The notes beneath the pieces are model-generated. The model did no database searches and was not told where the DNA came from. It saw only the letters and a list, made by a program, of their open reading frames with translations. Below are positions 52,823 to 62,236 of a stretch of 64,000 nucleotides of DNA, in pieces. A program made the position numbers and the translations under genes. The stretch spans positions 310,001-374,000 of the forward strand of contig JAVEDP010000041.1 in the NCBI GenBank assembly GCA_030841085.1, written 5' to 3'. This DNA comes from Pyrinomonadaceae bacterium. GTDB taxonomy: Bacteria; Acidobacteriota; Blastocatellia; Pyrinomonadales; Pyrinomonadaceae. Every line of letters begins with the position of its first letter. Position 1 is the stretch's first letter.

Positions 52823-54079
52823 ATGAAGTTAATCCGCAGCGACATTTACGAAAATCTCAAGATGGCCCTGGCCACCTTGCGGGCCAACAAACTGCGCTCA
52901 TTCCTGACTGTCTTTGGCGTGATGATTGGCGTGATCACCGTGATGTTGATCTCTTCAATCATCAGCGGCGTTGATACGGCGGTAAAAAAAGAGCTCGAGT
53001 CTTACGGCACCAATTCGATCTTCATCAGCAAATATAATCCCGGCATTCACATCGGAAGACTTTCGCGCGAAGAGCGAATGCGAAAGGACCTCACCTACGA
53101 TGACGCGGTGGCATTAACGCAATTGCCGGCGGTGGAGCTTTCCGTCCCCTTTCTCGACATCGGTAACAACTTCTTCGGACAGAAAATCCTGGTGTCGAGC
53201 CCGGGAAAGACTTCCGCTGCCGTTGCCTTGCAGGGCACGCTCCCGGATTTCGAACGCGCCGGAACGCAGATTGTTAAAGAAGGTCGATTCTTCACGCAGT
53301 ACGAAAATGATAACAACGAAGAGGTAGCGGTCGTAGGCTCGTCTGTAGGGCAGGATTTTTTTCCTTACGGATCGCCGGTCGGCCAGGAGATGGGAATCGG
53401 TGGACGACAATTTCGCGTTGTCGGTGTTTTGGAAAAGCGTGAACAGTTTCTGCTGGGCGGCGGCGACGACGATCAGAACAACATCATTTACGTGCCCTTC
53501 AACGTGGCCCGCAAACTTAAGCCCGGTTCAAATGATGTCTACGTCCAGGCCGTGGCACGCAAGGGCATGATGGACGAAGCGCTCGATCAGATCACAGATC
53601 TATTGCGCGTGCGGCGGCAAGTGCCTTTTGGGAAGCCCGATAATTTTGGACTGCAAACTGCGGAGCTTTTTCTTAGTAATTTTCGTTCGATCCTCAGCGG
53701 TGTGGCGATTGCGATGGTGGTCATTTCGTCAGTCGGGTTGATGGTTGGCGGCATCGGCGTCATGAATATCATGCTGGTTTCCGTTACCGAGCGAACACGC
53801 GAGATTGGTGTCCGCAAAGCCATCGGTGCTCGGCGTAGCGACATCATGTGGCAATTCTTGATCGAGGCGGCGACCCTTACCGGATTCGGTGGGCTGGTTG
53901 GTCTATCAATCGGCTGGCTGCTGACTTTTCTGCTGCGGTTGTTGCTGCCCTCTTATGTGCCGCTGTGGGCGCCAATCGGCGGCTTTGTGGCAAGCGTCGG
54001 CATCGGATTGATCTTTGGTCTGTGGCCGGCGTGGAAAGCGGCGCGCTTGGATCCGATTGAGTCGCTACGTTACGAGTAG
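52823..54079 (+). CDS. MacB-like ABC permease 4
   Basis: A 418-residue permease with GGAGG 5 bp before the ATG. TLRANKLRSFLTVFGVMIGV, periplasmic domain, then GGIGVMNIMLVSVTERTREI and GVRKAIGARRSDIMWQFLIE, ending LWPAWKAARLDPIESLRYE. Last of the four tandem permeases; the adaptor and ATPase lie upstream. Function of each in a shared efflux or lipoprotein-handling machine is inferred from family only. Confidence 0.9.
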   Translation: MKLIRSDIYENLKMALATLRANKLRSFLTVFGVMIGVITVMLISSIISGVDTAVKKELESYGTNSIFISKYNPGIHIGRLSREERMRKDLTYDDAVALTQLPAVELSVPFLDIGNNFFGQKILVSSPGKTSAAVALQGTLPDFERAGTQIVKEGRFFTQYENDNNEEVAVVGSSVGQDFFPYGSPVGQEMGIGGRQFRVVGVLEKREQFLLGGGDDDQNNIIYVPFNVARKLKPGSNDVYVQAVARKGMMDEALDQITDLLRVRRQVPFGKPDNFGLQTAELFLSNFRSILSGVAIAMVVISSVGLMVGGIGVMNIMLVSVTERTREIGVRKAIGARRSDIMWQFLIEAATLTGFGGLVGLSIGWLLTFLLRLLLPSYVPLWAPIGGFVASVGIGLIFGLWPAWKAARLDPIESLRYE

Positions 54080-54322
54080 GACAGGCATTCCTGCCTGTCC
54101 CTGTGAGTTATTCGAAAGCCAGCTGGAACATTAAAGCAGATTTATCATACATCATTTGACATCGATCATTTGTCGTCGGTGGATTCAGATTGGAAGTACA
54201 CCAGAATATTGTTTGTCGCTGCGCCCCCAGCGGGGCTACGCAAGAACCTAGCGAGTTGCACTTCAAGTTGAATCCACGGAATGACAAACGATCGATGTCA
54301 AATGATGTATGACAAATCTGCT
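54076..54322. repeat. GGACAGG palindrome and a long CATTT-family inverted repeat
   Basis: TAGGACAGGCATTCCTGCC (54077-54095) directly follows the permease 4 stop. Then about 50 bp of inverted repeat: 54136-54188 (GCAGATTTATCATACATCAT and onward) against 54268-54322 (complement ending ATGTATGACAAATCTGC), with few mismatches. The loop includes CCCCCAGCGGGGCTACGC. This 270-bp gap holds no gene. Confidence 0.87.
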
Positions 54323-54349
54323 TTTCTTAATCCATACCCGCGCTCAACG

Positions 54350-55153
54350 TTACATCGCGCCGCCGGTAATACCCGCGAAAGCGCAGCGCATGATCACTCC
54401 AATAATCCAAATTGTCAGGACGATTCCCCACGCCGCGCCTGACGACATCTTTCCTACTTTCTTCAATCCCAAAGCCGCCAGAAATAATCCGTAAAACGCA
54501 AAGAGGTCGATTGAGCTCAATAAGGTTCCCATCACCGGCGCTGCCTTTGAGTCAATCAACAAGCCCAGGTTCGCCTGGACCAAGCCGCGCCGCAAGGCAC
54601 GAGCAATGTCGTAGTCCTCTGTCGACTTGATAAATAACAACACAATATTCAAAACCATGGAGACAACAATTGGCGGCATACTCGAGTATGTCCAAACTGC
54701 CAGCGCCTGTTTATAGCGGAGCTGCCGGCCCATCAACATTGAGCCCAGCAGATACAAGGCCGCGCCGGCCGCGATGATAAGAGCCACAACAAGGATCGGC
54801 GCGCAATAGCGAATTGCCTTAACCACCGGGCCGGTTTGGATGCGGATGGCCTGTTCCTTTTGCTCGGGAGTCATTTGTTCGGCTTGCGGCGAGCTATTGA
54901 TCTCTTCCGTTACCAGTCGCTCAAAGCCAACGCGCTGGTAGTACAGCGTGGTAAACGCAAGCAGAGCAATGGTCGAGATAATTGCAGCGGCGAGAAAGCG
55001 CGGACGTGCGCGCAAAGATTCAAAAACCCGGCCGGGCTCAAAGAAGATGCCGGTTAGGGTTTGCCCTGTCGACATCGCGGCCCCGTCGGACGTCTCAGAA
55101 TCCGATGACGGCGGTGGCGGTGGCACAAAGTCGTTGCTGTTGGGATCGCTCAC
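54350..55153 (-). CDS. YIP1-family membrane protein
   Basis: A 267-residue protein from a GTG start with GGAGGA 7 bp upstream. A Pro/Ser-rich cytoplasmic head (VPPPPPSSDSETSDGAA), a short FFEPGRVFESLRARPRFLAA segment of the kind that opens bacterial YIP1 proteins, then about five membrane helices (AAIISTIALLAFTTLYYQ, APILVVALIIAAGAALYLLG). YIP1 proteins in bacteria are of unknown function; membrane organisation is assumed. A longer frame extends upstream without a start signal. Confidence 0.8.
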   Translation of the reverse strand: MSDPNSNDFVPPPPPSSDSETSDGAAMSTGQTLTGIFFEPGRVFESLRARPRFLAAAIISTIALLAFTTLYYQRVGFERLVTEEINSSPQAEQMTPEQKEQAIRIQTGPVVKAIRYCAPILVVALIIAAGAALYLLGSMLMGRQLRYKQALAVWTYSSMPPIVVSMVLNIVLLFIKSTEDYDIARALRRGLVQANLGLLIDSKAAPVMGTLLSSIDLFAFYGLFLAALGLKKVGKMSSGAAWGIVLTIWIIGVIMRCAFAGITGGAM

Positions 55154-55317
55154 TTTTTTATCCTCCGTTGTTGTAAGAGGACGGGGAGAAGTTTCCGTCC
55201 GATTCCAAAGAATATCGCTAAATACGGCGATGATACGCGAAGTTCGCTTGCGAGGTTTCAACCGAAGTCTTCTACGCTCGACCGTAGAGTGACCTGTTTC
55301 CGCGGCATCCTGGCCCG

Positions 55318-55397
55318 AAGTTCAGAGTACAAGCTTTAGCTTGCCGCTTTGGCCAATGTTCTCCAAACCGCAACCTAAAGGTTGGACTCTGAACTGC
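55318..55397. repeat. GAGTCCAAGCTTTAG-family inverted repeat
   Basis: GAAGTTCAGAGTACAAGC (55318-55335) followed by TTTAGCTTGCC faces CAACCTAAAGGTTGGACTC (55371-55389) followed by TGAACTGC. It lies between the YIP1 gene and the Opp-type ATPase gene. Confidence 0.8.
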
Positions 55398-56379
55398 TAG
55401 CATTTTCCCAACCGGGTACGCGAATGCACGCGACGCTATGTCCCGGCAAAACTTCACGCAACTCTGGATCGATCTGCGCACACTCGTCAATAGCGATTGG
55501 GCAGCGCGTGCGAAACCGGCAACCAGACGGCGGATTAATCGGCGTGGGCACATCACCGCCCAGCACAATGCGCTCCCGTTTATGTTTCGGATCGGGAATG
55601 GGAATGGCGGAAAGCAACGCCTTCGTATAAGGGTGCAACGGCTGCGCGTAGAGATCCGCCGCGGAAGCAATTTCAACGATGCGGCCGAGATACATCACCG
55701 CGACACGACTTGAGATGTGCTCAACGACCGCCAGGCCATGCGAAATAAAGAGGTACGCAAGCTTGAATTCCTTTTGCAAATCCTGAAGCAGGTTGACTAC
55801 CTGCGCTTGCACTGAAACATCGAGCGCCGAAACCGGCTCGTCCGCCACAATTAGTTTGGGATTGAGCGCCAGGGTGCGCGCGACGCCAATGCGTTGCCGT
55901 TGGCCACCCGAGAATTCATGCGCGTAACGCTTGCTGTAATCAGGATTCAAACCGACGCGCTTGAGCAATTCTGCAACGCGCTCCCGTCTTTCTTTCTTTG
56001 TGCCGATGTTGTGAATAACCAGCGGCTCGCCGACGATGCTGCCGACTTTCATGCGCGGGTTTAGTGAAGCGTAAGGATCCTGAAACACAATCTGCATCTC
56101 GCGACGCAGCTCTCGCAGTTCATGTTTTCCGAGTGAAACTACATCGCGCCCTTCAAAAGTTATCTCGCCGGCGGTCGGCTCAATCAAACGCAACAGACAA
56201 CGCCCGACGGTTGATTTGCCGCAACCGGACTCGCCCACCAGACCCAACGTCTCGCCACGAAAGATTTCAAACGACACGCCGTCAACCGCGCGCACCACGT
56301 CGTCGCTGCCCTCGACCGGAAAGTGCTTGACCAAGCCCTTAACGTTGACGAGCGTGTCGCGTGAGCTTGTAGGTGACAT
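55375..56379 (-). CDS. Oligopeptide/dipeptide ABC transporter ATP-binding protein (OppF/DppF type)
   Basis: A 334-residue ATPase: [20 protein letters not shown] (Walker A), [20 protein letters not shown] (Q-loop, OppF type), [20 protein letters not shown] (signature) and [19 protein letters not shown] (Walker B). The C-terminal cysteine-containing extension ([17 protein letters not shown]) matches the 4Fe-4S-like tail of OppD/F. A start 30 bp upstream would lie in repeat sequence and is less likely. No permease or binding protein adjoins. It follows its partner ATPase after a 200-bp repeat. Confidence 0.9.
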   Translation of the reverse strand: MSPTSSRDTLVNVKGLVKHFPVEGSDDVVRAVDGVSFEIFRGETLGLVGESGCGKSTVGRCLLRLIEPTAGEITFEGRDVVSLGKHELRELRREMQIVFQDPYASLNPRMKVGSIVGEPLVIHNIGTKKERRERVAELLKRVGLNPDYSKRYAHEFSGGQRQRIGVARTLALNPKLIVADEPVSALDVSVQAQVVNLLQDLQKEFKLAYLFISHGLAVVEHISSRVAVMYLGRIVEIASAADLYAQPLHPYTKALLSAIPIPDPKHKRERIVLGGDVPTPINPPSGCRFRTRCPIAIDECAQIDPELREVLPGHSVACIRVPGWENASSSESNL

Positions 56380-56397
56380 TAGTTGAGCCGTTTGAAA

Positions 56398-56584
56398 AGA
56401 ATTTACCATTTATCATTTGCCATTTATCATTTGCCATTGCAGCACAAAAACAGAAACTGAATTCTGAATCCGCGCTTCGCGACTCTCCTCGTTCCCAAGC
56501 CGGTTAAATGTTGACTCAATACTTAGCTACCGAATGTCTGCAATGGCAAATGAGAAATGGCAAATGGAAAATGGAAAATCTTCT
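56398..56584. repeat. CATTT-family inverted repeat between the two Opp-type ATPase genes
   Basis: GAATTTACCATTTATCATTT (56400-56419) followed by GCCATTTATCATTTGCCATTG faces CAATGGCAAATGAGAAATGG (56540-56559) followed by CAAATGGAAAATGG. Same family as the elements at 14.5, 19.7 and 54.2 kb. Confidence 0.85.
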
Positions 56585-56587
56585 TTC

Positions 56588-57616
<1,029 letters not shown>

Positions 57617-57640
57617 ATGCACAACGAGGAATGCGAGACC

Positions 57641-57871
57641 TTAAGCCAAGATCGTCTTGAAGTGTCCACTGATCTTCGCGGTTCGGCTTAGTTGCCGAAT
57701 GTAAAATGTTGCGTCAAACTCACCAGAGAAATCCTCTGCGCGCAGAGTCCCCTTTCCTATGGTATGCACACGAACCTGTATTTCCTGGGGTAAGATCACG
57801 GTTCTTCCGGTGGTTAGATCGATCGTTGTTTCGCCTTTAGGCAATATCACATCCCGGATTGATTCAAACAC
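57641..57871 (-). CDS. Hypothetical small protein
   Basis: A 76-residue frame starting at GTG, with strand-rich composition (GKGTLRAEDFSGEFDATFY). No family recognised. It overlaps the broken PIN-domain fragment in another frame, so it may be an artefact or a gene that has taken over the space after the breakage. Evidence for expression is weak. Confidence 0.35.
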   Translation of the reverse strand: MFESIRDVILPKGETTIDLTTGRTVILPQEIQVRVHTIGKGTLRAEDFSGEFDATFYIRQLSRTAKISGHFKTILA

Positions 57872-57939
57872 CGAGGGATGATCTTTACACTGCGTCGATC
57901 ATGAACGTAGATCAGGATATTAGTATCAACGGCGTTCAT
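57847..57939 (-). pseudogene. Broken VapC-like PIN-domain toxin fragment
   Basis: ATG overlapping the antitoxin gene gives MNAVDTNILIYVHDR, the standard first strand of PIN-domain VapC toxins with the first catalytic Asp, but the frame stops after 30 residues. The rest of the PIN domain is not found in any frame downstream. It therefore looks like the N-terminal remnant of a toxin whose antitoxin is intact. Confidence 0.6.
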
Positions 57940-58168
57940 GCAATTCTTCGCGAGTAAAATGCGGCGCGTTTTCTGGAATTGGATTGTCGCGCATGTTCTG
58001 GACTAACTCTTCCAAGATGCGCTTACGTTCTTCTTGATCCGTAACCAGGGGAGTGAGTATATGAGGCTTTTCAATCACCAGATCAACTTCCGAGTTCTCA
58101 GGCAGATCACAAGGCGACTGGGGAATGAATGCTCCGTTTTGGTAGATTGCCTTCAGTCTCTGGGCCAT
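57926..58168 (-). CDS. DUF104/AF2212-type antitoxin
   Basis: An 80-residue protein: QRLKAIYQNGAFIPQSPCDL and VDLVIEKPHI are the short beta-hairpin DNA-binding part of AF2212-like (DUF104) antitoxins; the C-terminal acidic part (EERKRILEELVQNMRDN) would bind the toxin. Such proteins pair with VapC PIN nucleases. Here the downstream toxin is broken, leaving an orphan antitoxin. Confidence 0.75.
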   Translation of the reverse strand: MAQRLKAIYQNGAFIPQSPCDLPENSEVDLVIEKPHILTPLVTDQEERKRILEELVQNMRDNPIPENAPHFTREELHERR

Positions 58169-58245
58169 GGTTGTTTTTCCTCAAATTCCATTCTACTCCG
58201 AATTGTCTCCATCACGCCCTTTTTGCTCAACACCTTTTCCAAACC

Positions 58246-59856
58246 TTACACCGTCATGGCTTCGCGATATTCGCCCCAAACGGAGCGAAAACGATTGCTA
58301 ATCTCGCCAACTGTTGCGTAGGCCTCAACACTTTCAAGAATGAGCGGCATGAGATTTTCGGTGCCGCGTGCAGCTGCTTCCAATTTCGTGAGCGCGGTTT
58401 CAACTGCGGCAGAATCACGGCGTTCGCGCACGGCGCGCAGGCGCTCAACCTGTTGCTGTTCGATGGCCGCGTTGACGCGCAACGTCGGTATCGCGCTGCC
58501 CTGCTCGCTTTGAAAACGGTTCACGCCAACGACCACCGACTCTTCTTTTTCAATCGCGCGTTGGTAACGATAAGCCGACTCCTGAATCTCCTTTTGCACA
58601 TAACCGGTCTCAATCGCGCGCAACATCCCGCCCATCGCGTCGATCCGCTCGAGATAATTCGAGGCACGGTCTTCAATCTCGTGAGTCAACTGCTCGATGG
58701 CATATGAACCGGCCAACGGATCAGCCGTGTCGGCCACGCCCGATTCATACGCAATCACCTGCTGCGTTCGCAAAGCAAGCCGCGCCGCTTCTTCGGTCGG
58801 CAACGCCAGCGCCTCATCCATCGCGTTGGTATGCAGCGACTGAGTGCCGCCGAGAACGGCCGCCAGCGCCTGGATCGTAGTACGCACGATGTTCACTTCC
58901 GGTTGTTGCGCAGTTAAAGACGATCCCGCAGTCTGGGTATGAAACCGCAGCATTTGTGAACGAGCGTCGCGCGCCTTGAAGCGGTCGCGCATGATGCGCG
59001 CCCACAGCCGCCGCGCCGCGCGAAACTTGGCAATCTCTTCCAGCAGGTTGTTATGCGCATTGAAGAAGAATGAAATGCGCGGCGCAAAATCATCTATCTC
59101 CAGTCCCGCTCGCAGCGCTGCTTCCACATAAGTGATGCCGTCGGCGAGCGTGAACGCAACTTCCTGAACCGCGGTCGAGCCGGCTTCGCGAATGTGATAA
59201 CCGCTGATTGAAATCGTGTTCCAGTTGGGCGCATGGTCCGCGCAAAATGCGAACGTGTCGGTAACCAAACGCAGCGATGGCGACGGCGGATAAATGTAAG
59301 TACCGCGCGCGATGTACTCCTTGAGGATATCGTTTTGCAGCGTGCCTTTCACCTTTTCAAAGGGAACGTTTTGCCGCCGCGCTACCGCGAGATAAAGCGC
59401 CAGCAGAATTGCCGCAGTGGCGTTTATGGTCATCGAGGTCGAGACGCTGTCGAGTGGAATGCCGTCAAACAAACGCTGCATGTCCTCGAGCGAATCGATG
59501 GCCACGCCGACTTTGCCGACCTCGCCGGCGGCGAGCGCATCGTCCGAATCGAGTCCAATTTGCGTCGGCAGATCAAACGCGACCGAAAGCCCGGTGGTCC
59601 CTTGCGCCAGCAAATATTTGTAGCGCGCGTTCGACTCCTCGGCCGTGGCATAGCCCGCATACTGCCGCATGGTCCATAGCCGGCCGCGATACATGTTCGA
59701 ATAAATGCCGCGCGTGTAAGGAAATTCGCCGGGTGGGTTTAAATCTTTTTCATATTCGACGGGTTCGGTGTTGGCGGGATCGAAAGCCACGGGAAGATCG
59801 ATTCCCGAAGAAGTTTCGAAACGTTTACGTCGTTCAGCGTGTGTTCTAGTCGGCAT
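58246..59856 (-). CDS. Methylmalonyl-CoA mutase-family large (alpha) subunit without B12-binding domain
   Basis: A 536-residue catalytic TIM-barrel subunit of the acyl-CoA mutase family: [60 protein letters not shown] and [20 protein letters not shown]. The B12-binding domain with DxHxxG is absent, so the cobalamin-binding subunit must be a separate gene, not seen here. The Tyr of MRQYAGYAT is as in methylmalonyl-CoA mutases (isobutyryl-CoA mutase has Phe), making that the best guess of substrate; I am not certain. Confidence 0.85.
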   Translation of the reverse strand: MPTRTHAERRKRFETSSGIDLPVAFDPANTEPVEYEKDLNPPGEFPYTRGIYSNMYRGRLWTMRQYAGYATAEESNARYKYLLAQGTTGLSVAFDLPTQIGLDSDDALAAGEVGKVGVAIDSLEDMQRLFDGIPLDSVSTSMTINATAAILLALYLAVARRQNVPFEKVKGTLQNDILKEYIARGTYIYPPSPSLRLVTDTFAFCADHAPNWNTISISGYHIREAGSTAVQEVAFTLADGITYVEAALRAGLEIDDFAPRISFFFNAHNNLLEEIAKFRAARRLWARIMRDRFKARDARSQMLRFHTQTAGSSLTAQQPEVNIVRTTIQALAAVLGGTQSLHTNAMDEALALPTEEAARLALRTQQVIAYESGVADTADPLAGSYAIEQLTHEIEDRASNYLERIDAMGGMLRAIETGYVQKEIQESAYRYQRAIEKEESVVVGVNRFQSEQGSAIPTLRVNAAIEQQQVERLRAVRERRDSAAVETALTKLEAAARGTENLMPLILESVEAYATVGEISNRFRSVWGEYREAMTV

Positions 59857-59873
59857 TGGTTAGCTCAACATCA

Positions 59874-60002
59874 CGGAAGCGGGGCATGCCCCCTTCCTGA
59901 CTGCATTTATCGGTCGAAGCCCATTTAGATTACTCTAAGTTTAGCAAGTATCGTACAGGTAAACGGGCTCGAGGTTAGGAAGGGGGCATGCCCCCGCTTA
60001 GC
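59874..60002. repeat. GGGGCATGCCCCC-family inverted repeat before rlmI
   Basis: GGAAGCGGGGCATGCCCCC (59875-59893) followed by TTCCTGA faces GTTAGGAAGGGGGCATGCC (59973-59991) followed by CCCGCTTAGC. Each arm is nearly self-complementary. It runs to within one base of the rlmI ATG. Confidence 0.87.
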
Positions 60003-61163
60003 ATGAATAAAATTACAGTTGCAAAGCGCGGCGCGGATCGCATTCGCCGCGGACATCTTTGGATTTACAGCAGCGACATCGTGGACGCGAATGATGTCGC
60101 AGGCGGTTCGATTGTAGGCGTACAGGATGAGCACCGTAATTTCATCGGCCAGGCTTTTTATAGTGACAGCTCGCAAATCATGCTGCGGTTTTTGACGACT
60201 GCAGACGAATCAATAGATCGCGATTGGTGGCGCCGCCGAATTCGTGAAGCGGCAGCGCGTCGAACTTTCGGCACGGAAACAAACGCGTACCGGTTGATTT
60301 ACTCCGAAGGCGATCTTCTGCCCTCCATAATTCTCGATCGCTATGACGACGTACTGGTTTTGCAAACCTTGTCCCAGGGGTCGGAAGCAATCAAGCCGTT
60401 GCTCGTGGAACTGCTAAGTGAAGAATTCGCGCCGCGCGCGATTATTGAGCGAAACGATGTGCGCGTGCGGCAGCATGAAGGACTGGAGTTGCTGACTGGA
60501 ACGCTTTACGGCGAGGCGCCGCTGGAGTTTGAAATCCTTCAGGACGGCATTCGTTTCCTGGTCGCTCCGCTGTCGGGTCAGAAGACGGGATCGTTTCTCG
60601 ACCAGCGCGAAAATCGTCTCGCGGCTCGCAAGGTCGCGCATGGTCGCGCGCTGGATTGTTTCACTTTCAATGGGGCTTTCGCTTTGCAACTCGCTGGCTC
60701 GTCCGATCACGTGATTGGAATCGACATCTCGGGCGAAGCGGTTTTGGCAGCCCGGCGCAATGCGCAAATCAACAACATCGCCAACGCTGAATTTCGCGAG
60801 GCGAATGTTTTTGACGCCCTGCGCGAAATGGAAACGAGCGGCGAGCGCTTCGACACGGTTGTGTTGGACCCGCCGGCGTTCGCCAAAAATCGCGCCAGCA
60901 TTGCCGCGGCTGCGCGCGGTTACAAAGAAATCAACCTGCGCGCAATCAAATTGCTTAATCCCGGCGGCGTGCTCGTCACCTGCACCTGCTCGTATCACAT
61001 GTCGGAAGAATTGTTTTTAAAGCTGATTGCCGAGGCGGCAAATGACGCGCATCGTCGCGTGCAGTTGCTGGAAAAGAGAACGCAGGCGAGCGATCACCCG
61101 ATCATATTCGGAGTTCCCGAGACTTATTATTTGAAATGTGTGATCGCGCGGGTGGTGGATTGA
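60003..61163 (+). CDS. rlmI: 23S rRNA methyltransferase, RlmI-like
   Basis: A 386-residue class-I SAM methyltransferase. N-terminal PUA-like RNA-binding domain (GHLWIYSSDIVDANDVAGG), then the Rossmann methyltransferase: ALDCFTFNGAFALQLAGSSD (SAM motif I), VIGIDISGEAVLAARRNAQI, VVLDPPAFAKNR (motif IV DPPAF) and GGVLVTCTCSYHMSEELFLK. RlmI methylates C5 of a cytosine (1962 in E. coli) in 23S rRNA. Start is taken at the ATG that follows the repeat element; earlier codons in frame are repeat sequence. Confidence 0.9.
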   Translation: MNKITVAKRGADRIRRGHLWIYSSDIVDANDVAGGSIVGVQDEHRNFIGQAFYSDSSQIMLRFLTTADESIDRDWWRRRIREAAARRTFGTETNAYRLIYSEGDLLPSIILDRYDDVLVLQTLSQGSEAIKPLLVELLSEEFAPRAIIERNDVRVRQHEGLELLTGTLYGEAPLEFEILQDGIRFLVAPLSGQKTGSFLDQRENRLAARKVAHGRALDCFTFNGAFALQLAGSSDHVIGIDISGEAVLAARRNAQINNIANAEFREANVFDALREMETSGERFDTVVLDPPAFAKNRASIAAAARGYKEINLRAIKLLNPGGVLVTCTCSYHMSEELFLKLIAEAANDAHRRVQLLEKRTQASDHPIIFGVPETYYLKCVIARVVD

Positions 61164-61190
61164 TAAGCCCGAAGAATTGTTGCCGCGGAT

Positions 61191-61211
61191 GAACGCAGAT
61201 AAACGCGGATT
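61191..61211. repeat. GCCGCGGAT-family arm left of the transposase element
   Basis: GCCGCGGATGAACGCAGATA, then AACGCGGA (61192-61219 approximately). Partner arm lies at 62146-62175. Confidence 0.75.
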
Positions 61212-61217
61212 CTGAAC

Positions 61218-61999
61218 TGAAAAGGCCCGAAGGGCAGGCAGTCAATAGCCACGCCCGTTAGGGCGTGGAAAGGATTTAGAGAGAAGTGAGCGCCGAAGGT
61301 GCGACAGTGGTTTCAGTCCCAAAGATAACGCTCGTCATATTTGATTTCGTGCTTTTCAAGTAAGGTCAGCAGTTCTTGCTTGAACGTGCGCTTGGCGTGA
61401 TGGTTTTCCTGATTGCGAATGTAGCGCATCACCATATTTTCTGCCGACTTGCTTACGCTGAAGGCACCGTAACCTTCCTGCCATGCAAACCTCCGTAATT
61501 GTGAAAAAGACTCGTGAATCCATCGCGAAGAATTCGATTTCACTACGTTGACAAAATCCGCAATGCAAAGCGTTGATGGTAACGAAGCGTACAAGTGAAT
61601 GTGATCAAACACGCCACCGGCGGCCAGTAACTTTGCGTTCTTATTGTTTAGTATTCCGCCGATGAACGCGTAGAGGTCCCCACGAATCTCTTTCTCGATC
61701 CAAGGCTCGCGTCCTGCAGTGCTCCAAGTGAAATGCACATTCAAGCTGAGATACTTTCCTGACATGATCGGTCTCCTTTTCTGCCTACTGGCATTCAAGA
61801 AAGACTACCAGCCACCCGCGCCGTTTCTGGCCTCATCATGGACTGAGCCCTTTTCGGGCTTTTGCAAAATATCTTGTAAGTCCACGAGAATTGGAAGAAC
61901 CAGACCAACTGTCGCACCTTCGGCGCTCGCTTCGGACTATTCCTCTCCACGCCCTAACGGGCGTGGCTATTGAATGCCGGCCACTTCGGGCCTTCGGAA
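61218..61999 (-). mobile_element. Putative RAYT/IS200-type element bounded by about 95-bp inverted repeats
   Basis: The left end (61218-61312) and the right end (61903-61999) are inverted copies at roughly 80% identity by eye. Each contains three small palindromes in the same order: GGCCCGAAGGGC, CCACGCCCGTTAGGGCGTGG and GCGCCGAAGGTGCGACAGT. Between them is one gene for a Y1/HUH transposase-like protein whose stop codon touches the left repeat. This fits a REP-associated tyrosine transposase (RAYT) with its flanking REP hairpins, or an IS200-like element that has trapped them. Confidence 0.75.
61313..61765 (-). CDS. REP-associated tyrosine transposase / IS200-family Y1 HUH transposase
   Basis: A 150-residue small transposase. 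The HUH metal-binding motif is HIH in GGVFDHIHLYASLP (about residue 55-68); the nucleophile is the Tyr of VMRYIRNQENHH, in the family's YxxxQ motif. The N-terminus SGKYLSLNVHFTWSTAGR is typical of IS200/IS605 and RAYT proteins. The start with GGAGA 8 bp upstream is chosen over an upstream one that would add 11 residues. The enzyme class cuts single-stranded DNA at palindromic hairpins, fitting the flanking repeats. The ORF appears intact. Confidence 0.88.
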   Translation of the reverse strand: MSGKYLSLNVHFTWSTAGREPWIEKEIRGDLYAFIGGILNNKNAKLLAAGGVFDHIHLYASLPSTLCIADFVNVVKSNSSRWIHESFSQLRRFAWQEGYGAFSVSKSAENMVMRYIRNQENHHAKRTFKQELLTLLEKHEIKYDERYLWD

Positions 62000-62145
62000 C
62001 GTTCTTCTGAATTACTAATCAATAAATCAGCGGTTTAGAAGTATAAGAAACGAAGGATAAGGCTATGGTGCAGATCAGGGATTTCTGAAGGGTAGGAAAT
62101 TAGCTTTGCGATGTGCCGGATCCTGAATTGAAATGGAAAATCCTA

Positions 62146-62175
62146 ATCCGCGAAAATTCGCGTTAAGCCGCGGCT
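62146..62175. repeat. GCCGCGGAT-family arm right of the transposase element
   Basis: ATCCGCGAAAATTCGCGTTA followed by AGCCGCGGCT (62146-62175), inverted relative to the arm at 61192. The pair encloses the transposase element. Confidence 0.75.
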
Positions 62176-62194
62176 AAAATTTCTCTGGCGAAAA

Positions 62195-62225
62195 AGCAAG
62201 CTAAAGCTTGGACTCTGAACTGCTT
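62195..62225. repeat. GAGTCCAAGCTTTAG-family palindrome
   Basis: AGCAAGCTAAAGCTTGGACT followed by CTGAACTGCTT: an inverted copy of the family also seen at 39733, 51341 and 55318. It lies just past the S41 peptidase stop codon. Confidence 0.75.
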
Positions 62226-62236
62226 GTGCGGTGACG

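Larger units (their letters stand above)
61766..62236. other. Gene-free region between the transposase and the S41 peptidase gene
   Basis: About 470 bp. It holds the right end of the transposase element, a GCCGCGGAT arm (62146-62175) and a GAGTCCAAGC-family palindrome (62195-62225). No gene seen. It includes the transposase promoter and leader and the 3' flank of the peptidase gene. Confidence 0.5.
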
